Shown here one piece after another: positions 1 through 6,625 of a stretch of 9,870 nt of DNA. Numbering within the stretch: the first letter of the stretch is position 1; each line of letters starts with the position of its first letter. This DNA is from Oscillospiraceae bacterium (GTDB lineage: Bacteria > Bacillota > Clostridia > Oscillospirales > Ruminococcaceae), in the NCBI GenBank assembly GCA_900768995.1, contig CAAGEZ010000044.1, positions 1 to 9,870 on the forward strand, given 5' to 3'. The position numbers and the translations under genes are program-made. The notes under the pieces were generated by a model that was not told the DNA's origin, searched no databases, and saw nothing but the letters and a program-made list of their open reading frames with translations.

Positions 1-39
1 CTCAGGAGTATACTTTTTATTTGGTTGACCTTTGGGCAT
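1..39 (-). CDS. IS3-family transposase OrfA, N-terminal 13 codons only
   Basis: Reading leftward from the ATG at 39, the codons give MPKGQPNKKYTPE, which matches the usual beginning of IS3-family (IS150-like) OrfA proteins just before their helix-turn-helix domain. OrfA binds the element ends; the catalytic DDE domain is in OrfB, normally made by frameshifting. A Shine-Dalgarno AAAGGGGG lies at 54-47, seven bases before the ATG. The gene runs off the left edge, so whether it is intact cannot be judged. Recognition is from memory of the family's conserved start. Confidence 0.8.
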   Translation of the reverse strand, partial: MPKGQPNKKYTPE

Positions 40-81
40 AAAAATGCCCCCTTTCGTTAGTTTCAATATTGGTATGTTTTC

Positions 82-90
82 ATTATACCA
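82..90 (-). promoter_or_regulatory. Extended -10 promoter element of the IS3 OrfA gene
   Basis: The leftward strand has TGGTATAAT at 90-82, a perfect -10 hexamer with a TG extension. No good -35 is found at 16-18 bases (the candidate near 110-105 is TCCCCT), so this would be a TG-dependent promoter. It lies 43 bases upstream of the OrfA start. Weak promoters of this kind are usual in IS3 elements, which often gain a strong one only when the two ends are joined in a circle. Confidence 0.55.
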
Positions 91-153
91 CATTGTCTAA
101 CAAAAGGGGAGCATTTCATCATCGGGCGGCGGTGATTTTTTATACTTTGATAT

Positions 154-627
154 TTAGTCAGCGATGTAGACCTTCTTCATCTTCTGCTCCTTAACAGGTC
201 TGTCGCCGTAATCGGTCTCGCAGGAAGCAATCTCGTCAACAACGTCCATACCCTCAACTACCTTGCCGAATGCAGCATATTCGCCGTCAAGGTGAGGAGC
301 GTCCTTATGCATAATGAAGAACTGAGAGCCTGCGCTGTCCTTCATCATAGAACGAGCCATTGAGATAACGCCTCTGGTGTGCTTGATGTCGTTCTGAACA
401 CCGTTTGAAGCGAACTCGCCCTTGATGTGCCAACCGGGGCCGCCCATTCCTGTGCCGTCGGGGCAGCCGCCCTGTATCATAAAGCCCTCGATGACTCTGT
501 GGAAGATAAGTCCGTCATAAAAGCCCTGATTTACGAGCTTCTCGAAATTCTCCACAGTGATGGGAGCCTTGTCGGGATAAAGCTCGATCTTGATCTGCTT
601 GCCGTTTTCCATTTCGATAATAACCAT
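154..627 (-). CDS. Peptidyl-prolyl cis-trans isomerase, cyclophilin type
   Basis: This 157-aa protein is a single-domain cyclophilin that speeds cis-trans isomerisation of Xaa-Pro bonds during folding. It has no signal peptide or lipobox, so it should be cytoplasmic. The hallmark FHRVIEGFMIQGG lies at residues 42-54 (Arg44, Phe49 and Gln52 correspond to the active-site residues), SQFFI at 101-105, and HLDGEYAAFG at 112-121. The tryptophan of eukaryotic cyclophilin A is replaced by His112, as in many bacterial members that bind cyclosporin poorly. The ATG at 627 has an AAAGGAA-type site about 12 bases upstream, which is rather far. A strong promoter sits in the gap before it. No terminator is visible after the stop; the next feature is the IS end. 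Confidence 0.95.
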   Translation of the reverse strand: MVIIEMENGKQIKIELYPDKAPITVENFEKLVNQGFYDGLIFHRVIEGFMIQGGCPDGTGMGGPGWHIKGEFASNGVQNDIKHTRGVISMARSMMKDSAGSQFFIMHKDAPHLDGEYAAFGKVVEGMDVVDEIASCETDYGDRPVKEQKMKKVYIAD

Positions 628-661
628 TTTAAATTACCGTTCCTTTCAGTTTATATTCATA

Positions 662-690
662 ATAATACCATATGTGCCATTTATTGTCAA
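662..690 (-). promoter_or_regulatory. Promoter of the cyclophilin gene
   Basis: The leftward strand has a consensus -35 TTGACA at 690-685, a 17-base spacer, and a -10 TATTAT at 667-662 preceded by TGG (extended -10). It starts only four bases after the stop of the upstream zinc-finger gene. The predicted transcript start near 655 leaves a leader of about 28 bases. The cyclophilin can thus be expressed alone, although no terminator separates it from the upstream gene and read-through is possible. Confidence 0.8.
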
Positions 691-694
691 GACA

Positions 695-1714
695 TTATGA
701 GAGCAGCATTACAGCCGCATATGACAGAAACTGTGCCCCTATCTCAATGACAATGAAAGCTATGAGAAGTGCCGCAGAAACTCCGCCGCCCTGTCTCAGC
801 GCATATGAAACATTCCCGTCCGATGCCGCCTGTCTTTTTATCTCTGCCGCTTTGGAAAGACAGTGGCGGTAATACATATAATTGGAAAATCCCGCAAAAG
901 CGAAAACCAGTATGAACTGGAGAATGTTCGTGAAATTGTAGAGGGTCAGGAATGAGCCAGATGTGAGATTAAGGCTCAGGAGCTTGTCGATCGATTCCGA
1001 AAGGCTCGGATACATCGCAATTATCATATTTTTGTACATATCCTCAGCAAAAGCCGCCTGAAGAGCGATCGCCGTTGAGGGCAGACCTATGATAGTCCTG
1101 AAAATCAGCACCAGCACCGCCGTCAGGGGCATTTTGCGGTATGCAAAGTAAAGCTCGGGGAAAAGCATCGCAGGGAAATTCAGACTGAGCTTTAGTCCCA
1201 GATACTTCATATTCCTAAACTTCGGGAGATAATAACGGGTGTTAGAGCCGATAAAATCGCCCATATCCCTTACAGTGACATCATCGCTGTACTTCTCGTC
1301 AGGATCAAAGCCGCAGAGAGGGTCGGAATAATTTATGATAAAAGGGTCAAAGCCCTCGGTAACAGGGTCGCTGTCAGCCTTTTTTTCATTCTCGTTCTGC
1401 TCCGCATCGCCCGCAGGTCTGTCCGTCCCCTGAGAAAAGAAAAAGTCGGTGGGAACGCCGCATTTATCGCAGAAAAGCTGATCCTCCCTCAGACGGTTGC
1501 CGCACTTTTTGCAAACGGGTGCGTCCGACTGAGCGGTGTTCGCTTCCTTCCAGCTCTGATGAGACTCGTGGAGCTCTGTGTTTATGCACTTGCCCTCTTT
1601 TTTCCAGCATTCACGGTGGTAGGGTGTGCCGCACTCGGGGCAGACGACAATATCGTCCTCCGAGGTGAATTTTTTTCCGCAGGACTTACATTCGCAGCCT
1701 GTATAATCAAACAA
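695..1714 (-). CDS. Membrane protein with RING-like and zinc-ribbon N-terminal domains (DUF2628-like)
   Basis: This is a 339-aa protein of unknown function. Residues 9-43 form a RING-like zinc module resembling prokaryotic RING finger proteins (Cys9, Cys12, Cys25, Cys28, His33, Cys36, Cys43). A second zinc ribbon has Cys68/Cys71 and Cys82/Cys85. An acidic linker (about 96-150) leads to FIGSNTRYYLPKF and a segment like DUF2628 (LSLNFPAMLFPELYFAYRKM). About three membrane spans follow near 196-222, 257-282 and 310-335. The start is TTG at 1714, chosen because AAAGGAGG lies nine bases upstream and no ATG fits. The zinc modules probably face the cytoplasm. A ubiquitin-ligase role should not be read into the RING-like part. 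Confidence 0.85.
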   Translation of the reverse strand: MFDYTGCECKSCGKKFTSEDDIVVCPECGTPYHRECWKKEGKCINTELHESHQSWKEANTAQSDAPVCKKCGNRLREDQLFCDKCGVPTDFFFSQGTDRPAGDAEQNENEKKADSDPVTEGFDPFIINYSDPLCGFDPDEKYSDDVTVRDMGDFIGSNTRYYLPKFRNMKYLGLKLSLNFPAMLFPELYFAYRKMPLTAVLVLIFRTIIGLPSTAIALQAAFAEDMYKNMIIAMYPSLSESIDKLLSLNLTSGSFLTLYNFTNILQFILVFAFAGFSNYMYYRHCLSKAAEIKRQAASDGNVSYALRQGGGVSAALLIAFIVIEIGAQFLSYAAVMLLS

Positions 1715-1768
1715 TATATAATGCCTCCTTTACGCCAATTCGGAATATATGTCAAATCGGCTGTTATC

Positions 1769-1797
1769 ATTATAACACGTCATTCCCCAAATTACAA
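1769..1797 (-). promoter_or_regulatory. Promoter of the zinc-finger membrane protein gene
   Basis: The leftward strand shows -35 TTGTAA at 1797-1792, a 17-base spacer and -10 TATAAT at 1774-1769, giving a leader of roughly 50 bases before the TTG start at 1714. The same 10-mer GTGTTATAAT occurs again 60 bases further upstream (1838-1829) without a good -35. Confidence 0.65.
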
Positions 1798-1848
1798 GGA
1801 ATTTTTTGACTTTCATCTTTTTAACACAATTATAACACCTGTCCGCTA

Positions 1849-1876
1849 TTGAAAAATTTTTCTTTGGTGCTATAAT
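1849..1876 (+). promoter_or_regulatory. Promoter of the VTT-domain membrane protein gene
   Basis: The forward strand has -35 TTGAAA at 1849-1854, a 16-base spacer and -10 TATAAT at 1871-1876, preceded by TGC (extended -10). The predicted start near 1883 gives a leader of about 29 bases to the ATG at 1912. It is divergent from the promoter at 1769-1797. Confidence 0.8.
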
Positions 1877-1911
1877 ATAATCAGCAAAAGCTAACCATTA
1901 ATATCTGACAT

Positions 1912-2604
1912 ATGAAAGAACTGAGATATATGAAAACAAAAGCAATAAAAGTGGTATTAAAGCGAGCCGCACAGCTCTCCCCCCTGCTGATGATAGGGAT
2001 AATGGCGGTGCTTTACATAACCGTTTTCCGCCATATGACACTGGAGCAGATACTTGAATACACCCCCGCCGAGCCTATAGCGGCGGCTGTCGTGATACTG
2101 CTGATGTACGCACTTAAATCAATGTCCTACTTTTTCCCTATGATGCTCATAGCGGCGGCGGCAGGAGCGATATTCCCCGTGTACATCGCCATACCGCTGA
2201 ATCTTTTTGGCATCGTTATAATGGCAACAGTACCATATCTTCTGGGAAAATACATCGAGAGCGAGGCGGTGGACAGGCTTGCGCTCAAATACAAAAAAAT
2301 CGGGATTATAAAGGAATACAGCCGTGACAGGCAGCTTTCCGGAGCATTTTTCCTCCGGATAATAAGCTGTCTGCCCTATGATATCGTGAGCCTTGCAATG
2401 GGCAGCCTGCGGTTTGACTACAAAAAATTTCTCCTCGGCTCATTCCTCGGCACAGCACCGGGATTTATCCTTACAACAATAATGGGCTCTGCCATAACAG
2501 AGCCCCTCTCACCCGAATTTCTCATCTGCGCAGGAGCGGAGGTATTTATCGCCATAGTCTCCGCCCTTGCCTATAAGCTGCACAAATCGAGAGCCGCAAA
2601 ATAA
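1912..2604 (+). CDS. TVP38/TMEM64 family (VTT/DedA-like) membrane protein
   Basis: This is a 230-aa integral membrane protein of the VTT (DedA-related) family, members of which act in lipid or undecaprenyl-phosphate traffic and envelope homeostasis; the substrate here is unknown. Hydrophobic spans lie near residues 21-39, 56-68, 74-94, 96-112, 172-192 and 203-221. The family signature is seen around 148-184: LRIISCLPYDIVS, then LRFDYKKFLLGSFLGTAPG, with Arg149, Pro155, Gly164 and the GxxxG-type end. The start is uncertain: neither the ATG at 1912 nor the in-frame ATG at 1930 (giving a 224-aa protein beginning MKTKAIK) has a clear Shine-Dalgarno site. The TAA stop is also the left target duplication of the next element. 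Confidence 0.9.
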   Translation: MKELRYMKTKAIKVVLKRAAQLSPLLMIGIMAVLYITVFRHMTLEQILEYTPAEPIAAAVVILLMYALKSMSYFFPMMLIAAAAGAIFPVYIAIPLNLFGIVIMATVPYLLGKYIESEAVDRLALKYKKIGIIKEYSRDRQLSGAFFLRIISCLPYDIVSLAMGSLRFDYKKFLLGSFLGTAPGFILTTIMGSAITEPLSPEFLICAGAEVFIAIVSALAYKLHKSRAAK

Positions 2605-2765
2605 GAACCTGTCTTCATAAGAAATGTGTGCGGATTTTCGAGCATAATTTTGTTGCAGACAAGGAAAAAATCCGCAGGCGGGCTGTCGCCCCGCAAGAAT
2701 TTTTAACGCAGTCTGCGGCAAAATTTGCCGAAAAGACGTGCGCATATGCTTGTTAAGACAGGTTC
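2605..2765. mobile_element. MITE-like 161-bp element with 11-bp terminal inverted repeats and TAA duplication
   Basis: GAACCTGTCTT at 2605-2615 is the exact reverse complement of AAGACAGGTTC at 2755-2765, and both ends are flanked by TAA (2602-2604 and 2766-2768). The inside is rich in nested inverted repeats: GCGGATTTT (2630-2638) with AAAATCCGC (2667-2675), GCGGG (2678-2682) with CCCGC (2690-2694), and CGGCAAA (2716-2722) with TTTGCCG (2724-2730). It holds no believable gene, so it would be a non-autonomous element moved by a transposase made elsewhere. A 3-bp TNA duplication is known for some IS5-family groups; that link is an inference. Removing the element and one TAA leaves two convergent genes with directly abutting stop codons. 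Confidence 0.75.
2678..2704. terminator. Possible bidirectional terminator inside the MITE-like element
   Basis: A GCGGG/CCCGC stem (2678-2682 with 2690-2694) is followed on the forward strand by AAGAATTTTT and on the reverse strand, after seven bases, by TTTTTT (2670-2665). It sits between two convergent genes and would suit ending both transcripts. The stem is short and the T-runs are not immediately adjacent, so confidence is limited. Confidence 0.35.
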
Positions 2766-2768
2766 TAA

Positions 2769-4082
2769 TTATTCGCACTCAAAAAAGCTCTCTTCCTCAT
2801 TTACAAAAGCCTCATACTGCTCAAAGAACACGCTTCTGTATGGTTCAAGCCGCTCCGAATGCTCATTTTCCCTGAGATATTCTGCCGCCGCTCCCGCCGC
2901 CGCAAGCTTGTCCTCACGGGAAAACTCCTTGTAAAAATGGAACAGGATATGATAGCAGTACCGCTGCTTTCCTCGGCAGATTCGCTTTGCAATGTCAAGG
3001 CAAAGCTCTGTTAGCCCCTGCCTGTCATTGACCGCATCGCACTGCAAAAGTCCGGCAAAATCGGCAGGATTTCCGCCTATGACCGCACTTCTCCGAAAAT
3101 ATTTTCTGCTCTGCTCCATTGTTTCTTCATTGTCTGGGTTAAGCATCTCTATCATTCGCACTGAAAAGCTTCTGAGATAAACGCCGAAGAAAAACGGGTC
3201 TGTGACGGTGAATTTGTCTGTATCATCAAGAGCCTTTTCGGCAAAGAATTTATACCAGCGTATGTCGATCTCGGGCATTGCAATGGAAAAATGACGTTTC
3301 TCGTTGTCCGCTCCCCCGAAATAGGTGGGCGAGCCCTGGATATATTTCCCGTTTTCGTAGGAAAGTCCGTCCATTACCCAGAACACCCTCGGATATGTGG
3401 CGGGGTCTTCAAGAAGATAGGAAAATTTGTCATATGCTGCGGCGGTGTCCTTGATGAAATATGCGAAAAAGCCTGCTTCCGCAAATACATCGGGGTACAT
3501 TTCGTAAAGCTCCTTTACCTTGTCGGTAACGGTCTCATACTCCCCGTCCGTCTCCACCGCATTCGCCATTGTGAGAATGATAATATCGGTGAGGAAAGTA
3601 AAAAAAGTGTTCTCGCAGTTCTGCTCACGCTCCGCAAGATATCGCTGATAGAGAAATGGCGGCTGACTGCTCTGCATAATGATGTCGCTGCTCCAACTCA
3701 CACCTGCTTTAACTATTTTCTTATAATTTCTCGCCGCCTTTGCGTACACCGACATCATCTTGTCCGACTCCTTGAAAAAGCAGGCGTGGAGAACGAAAAA
3801 GGCTTCATTTGCGGCGTCTCTGTACTCCATACCGTCAATGAGCCTGTCGAGGTAATCGGAGAGCCTGCCCGAACAGTAATCGGAAAACTCCTCGCTTCGG
3901 CACATCATTATGTATGGAAGATATCTCTCATCGGTTATCCTGTCACGCCAGAATGCATCGGCGGCTTTGCACTTGAATCTGCACAGCTCTTCAAGATACA
4001 GCTTCTTCTTTTTTCCTGCAGAGCTGTTCCAAAGCTTTATGCACTTTTCGCATTCGGCTTCATTTTCATAGAAATTTGCCAT
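2769..4082 (-). CDS. Unrecognised 437-aa cytoplasmic protein
   Basis: I do not recognise this family. The protein has no signal peptide or clear membrane span and looks soluble and mostly helical, rich in aromatic and charged residues. A stretch such as SRKYFRRSAVIGGNPADFAG vaguely recalls helical TPR/Sel1-like repeats, but no repeat can be shown. Cysteine pairs near the N-terminus (Cys11/Cys14 and Cys34/Cys38) could bind a metal. I chose the ATG at 4082, preceded by GGTGAT, over the in-frame TTG at 4097, because the promoter -10 at 4119-4114 would leave the TTG only about ten bases of leader. The gene is monocistronic, diverges from the PBP gene and ends against the MITE-like element. Confidence 0.8.
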   Translation of the reverse strand: MANFYENEAECEKCIKLWNSSAGKKKKLYLEELCRFKCKAADAFWRDRITDERYLPYIMMCRSEEFSDYCSGRLSDYLDRLIDGMEYRDAANEAFFVLHACFFKESDKMMSVYAKAARNYKKIVKAGVSWSSDIIMQSSQPPFLYQRYLAEREQNCENTFFTFLTDIIILTMANAVETDGEYETVTDKVKELYEMYPDVFAEAGFFAYFIKDTAAAYDKFSYLLEDPATYPRVFWVMDGLSYENGKYIQGSPTYFGGADNEKRHFSIAMPEIDIRWYKFFAEKALDDTDKFTVTDPFFFGVYLRSFSVRMIEMLNPDNEETMEQSRKYFRRSAVIGGNPADFAGLLQCDAVNDRQGLTELCLDIAKRICRGKQRYCYHILFHFYKEFSREDKLAAAGAAAEYLRENEHSERLEPYRSVFFEQYEAFVNEEESFFECE

Positions 4083-4113
4083 TTCATCACCCGTCAAAAT
4101 TAATTCTCATTTA

Positions 4114-4142
4114 ATTATATACTACTTTTCCCCTCCCGTCAA
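4114..4142 (-). promoter_or_regulatory. Strong promoter of the 437-aa protein gene
   Basis: The leftward strand has -35 TTGACG at 4142-4137, a 17-base spacer and a perfect -10 TATAAT at 4119-4114. The predicted start near 4107 leaves about 25 bases before the ATG at 4082, which supports that start codon. Confidence 0.8.
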
Positions 4143-4204
4143 CCTAAGATTTATGTTTATAGCCCAAAGTTTATTAACAAACAATGAAATATGTCAAAAA
4201 AGCC

Positions 4205-4233
4205 TTTAAATACGGGAGAAGATGTGGTATAAT
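4205..4233 (+). promoter_or_regulatory. Promoter of the PBP-RlmL operon
   Basis: A perfect -10 TATAAT at 4228-4233 is preceded by TGG (extended -10). The -35 at 17 bases is the weak TTTAAA (4205-4210). The expected leader is about 60 bases to the TTG start at 4302. A 14-base imperfect palindrome, GTTTATTAACAAAC at 4169-4182, lies upstream and could be an operator, though nothing else supports that. Confidence 0.6.
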
Positions 4234-4301
4234 TAACTTATATACGCTTATATGCAGCCTATGCTGCGGTTCATACAGAGACCTTGAAGGAGGCAATGGA
4301 T

Positions 4302-6608
4302 TTGAGCACAGACAACAAAAAGAAAGCCCCTGCCCATATGGCTTCCGCCGAAAGCGGAGCCGTGTCGGACAGCAAAAAGAAAAAGAGAAAGAAGAAAAAA
4401 GCGGGACCTATCCGCAAGACCCTTACTGTCATCGGAACGGTGATACTTTCCCTTATCCTCATAGCGGTGATAAGCGTTTCAATTATTGCGGCGGCGCTTA
4501 CGATGTACGTTATGCAGTTCCGTGAAAGTACGCCTATCGACATCGACCTTGACAGCCTTGACCTTGCCTACACCACATTCATTTACGGCACCGACAAGGA
4601 GGGCAATGACGTTGAGCTTACAAAGATAAGCCGTGCAGCGAACCGTATCCCCGTGTCCATAGACCGTATCCCAAGGCACGTCCGTGACGCTTTCGTATAT
4701 ATCGAGGACGAGCGTTTCTACGAGCACGCAGGCGTTGACTGGAAGCGTACCTTCGGTGCATTCCTCAACGAAATTCTCGGCGGCGTTATCTACTCCAGCC
4801 GTCAGGGCGGTTCCACCATTACCCAGCAGCTCATCAAGAACGTTTCGGGCGATGACGACAGCAACTGGGACAGAAAGATGCGTGAAATTTTCCGTGCCAG
4901 CGACCTTGAGCGCTACCGTACCAAGGACGAGATACTTGAAGCATACCTCAACTGCGTAGGTATGGGCGGCAGTGCTTCGGGAATACAGGCAGCTTCCCTT
5001 AAATATTTCGGCAAGGACGTTTCCGAGCTGACACTTGCTGAGGGCGCTTGTCTTGCGGCTATCCCCAAAAGCCCCGAAAGGCTCAATCCCTTTGCTGACC
5101 CCGAGGCAAACAAGGAGCGTCAGGAGCTGGTTTTAAAGGCAATGTACAAAAATGCCGCCATTTCCGAGGAGCAGTACAACGAGGCTGTGAATGAAGAGCT
5201 TCATTTCAGAGACCCGAGCAAGGACACCACCACAAACGAGATACAGAACTGGTATGTGGATATGGTCATCAGGGACGTTACCCTTGACCTTATGGACCTT
5301 TACGGCATCGACTTTGACGCTGCCAGCGACAAGCTCTACAACGGCGGCTACACCATTTACACACCCATTGACATCGAGATGCAGGAGAAGATAGAGGCAA
5401 AATACAAGGATTACTCCACATTTTCAAGCACCGTCCTCAGCGACCCTCCCCAGTCGGCGTTCATAGTTATGGACTACACGGGAAATATCCTCGCTGTGGC
5501 AGGCGGTATCGGCGAAAAGGCAGGCTCCAACATCTTCAACCGTGCAACAATGGCGAAAAGACAGGCAGGTTCCTGCTTTAAGCCCCTTGCAGGCTACTCC
5601 TATTCTATCGAAAACAATCTCATAACCTGGTCTTCCATCATTCAGGACCTGCCCATTGAGATTCCCGATGAAAATAATCCCGGTCAGACAAGAAAATGGC
5701 CCACAAACTACAGTTCAACAAGCGCAGACAACGTATGGAGCGGACGTTCATACTTCACATTCCAGGCCCTCCAGCGTTCACTGAACACCGTTTCCGCACG
5801 TCTCGTTGACGGCGCAGGTGCCGCAAATGTGTTTGAGTTTGTAATGAACAAGTTCCAGATATCCACCCTCACCGCCTATGACGCAAACCTTTCGCCTATG
5901 GCAGTCGGTGCGCTTACAGAGGGTATCTACCTCAGAGAGCTTGTTGCGGCATATCAGCCATTCGGCAACGGTGGAAAATACTTCTCCCCCACATCTTACA
6001 CATATGTAATTGACCCCTCAGGCGAAATGATACTCCAGCATCAGTACACCCCCATTCAGTCCATAAGCGAGGAATCCGCATACGTTATGAACAAGCTTAT
6101 GCAGACGGTAATCGAGGGTCCCAACGGAACAGGACGTGCCGCAAAGCTTGAAAATGTTCCCGTTGTGGGCAAGACAGGTACCACTCAGGACTGGAGAGAC
6201 ACCCTTTTCGTAGGCTGCACCCCCGATTATGTCAGCGGCGTATGGTACGGCTATGACGACAACAGAACCGTTAAATCAGGAACCTACTACGGCTCCGCAC
6301 AGCTCTGGAAGAACATCTTCGGTGACATTGCCGAGGCGGGCACAAAGACCGAATTTCCCGAATGCGACACCGTAAAGGAGCTTTACTACTGCTCCAACAC
6401 AGGTCTCATAGCCAGCGGCAGCTGCCCCACGGGAAATGTGGGATATTACAAGTCCACCAACGTTCCTCCCGTATGCACCAAGTGCGGCGGTGCTTCGGCA
6501 ACACCAAAAGTCCCCGAAGTGACCGAGGCCGCTATCACCACCATTTCCCCCGACGCTATCAATGTAGATCAGCTTACCGACGAGCTGCTTGACGACAGCA
6601 ATAACTGA
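4302..6608 (+). CDS. Class A penicillin-binding protein (PBP1A type, glycosyltransferase and transpeptidase)
   Basis: This 768-aa bifunctional enzyme polymerises lipid II and cross-links peptidoglycan at the outer membrane face. A lysine-rich cytoplasmic tail precedes one membrane anchor (about 41-68). The GT51 domain has EDERFYEHAG with catalytic Glu135, GGSTITQQ at 169-176, RKMRE at 191-195 and DEILEAYLN ending at 217. The transpeptidase has SCFK with catalytic Ser424 and Lys427, SLN at 493-495 and KTGT at 624-627. The start is TTG at 4302: GGAGG at 4289-4293 is eight bases away, whereas the ATG at 4296 would be only two bases from it. The C-terminal tail holds five cysteines (688, 697, 708, 725, 728) and ends in a threonine- and acid-rich stretch. 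It is first in an operon with the methyltransferase. Confidence 0.96.
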   Translation: MSTDNKKKAPAHMASAESGAVSDSKKKKRKKKKAGPIRKTLTVIGTVILSLILIAVISVSIIAAALTMYVMQFRESTPIDIDLDSLDLAYTTFIYGTDKEGNDVELTKISRAANRIPVSIDRIPRHVRDAFVYIEDERFYEHAGVDWKRTFGAFLNEILGGVIYSSRQGGSTITQQLIKNVSGDDDSNWDRKMREIFRASDLERYRTKDEILEAYLNCVGMGGSASGIQAASLKYFGKDVSELTLAEGACLAAIPKSPERLNPFADPEANKERQELVLKAMYKNAAISEEQYNEAVNEELHFRDPSKDTTTNEIQNWYVDMVIRDVTLDLMDLYGIDFDAASDKLYNGGYTIYTPIDIEMQEKIEAKYKDYSTFSSTVLSDPPQSAFIVMDYTGNILAVAGGIGEKAGSNIFNRATMAKRQAGSCFKPLAGYSYSIENNLITWSSIIQDLPIEIPDENNPGQTRKWPTNYSSTSADNVWSGRSYFTFQALQRSLNTVSARLVDGAGAANVFEFVMNKFQISTLTAYDANLSPMAVGALTEGIYLRELVAAYQPFGNGGKYFSPTSYTYVIDPSGEMILQHQYTPIQSISEESAYVMNKLMQTVIEGPNGTGRAAKLENVPVVGKTGTTQDWRDTLFVGCTPDYVSGVWYGYDDNRTVKSGTYYGSAQLWKNIFGDIAEAGTKTEFPECDTVKELYYCSNTGLIASGSCPTGNVGYYKSTNVPPVCTKCGGASATPKVPEVTEAAITTISPDAINVDQLTDELLDDSNN

Positions 6609-6625
6609 TAATAAGGACTAAATTT

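Larger units (their letters stand above)
1..118 (-). mobile_element. 5' end of an IS3-family insertion sequence, cut by the window edge
   Basis: The segment carries the start of an IS3-type OrfA reading leftward, with its own promoter and ribosome binding site. I place the outer end at 118 because the leftward strand there begins TGAAATGCTCCCC; IS3-family ends typically begin with TG. The other end, the inverted repeat partner and the target duplication lie outside the window, so the exact boundary is an inference. The element end lies 36 bases beyond the stop of the cyclophilin gene, so the insertion did not break that gene. Confidence 0.7.

Noticed and set aside
118..141. ATCATC/GGTGAT hairpin followed by six T on the forward strand
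   Set aside because: The stem is only six pairs with a G-U, and no rightward gene precedes it in the window. It could be the terminator of a gene displaced by the IS, but that cannot be shown.
2509..2778. Leftward 89-codon open frame across the MITE-like element
   Set aside because: It starts inside the neighbouring gene region, lacks a ribosome binding site and overlaps the VTT gene's end; frames like this arise by chance within such repeats.
3291..4103. Long forward frame of 270 codons opposite the 437-aa gene
   Set aside because: It is a shadow of the leftward gene: no promoter or ribosome binding site, and the leftward frame has both.
4169..4182. Imperfect palindrome GTTTATTAACAAAC upstream of the PBP promoter
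   Set aside because: It is short and AT-rich with one mismatched pair, has no second copy in the window and fits no operator I can name.
4184..4525. Rightward 113-codon frame starting before the PBP gene
   Set aside because: It begins upstream of the PBP promoter, has no Shine-Dalgarno site, and overlaps the PBP start in another frame.
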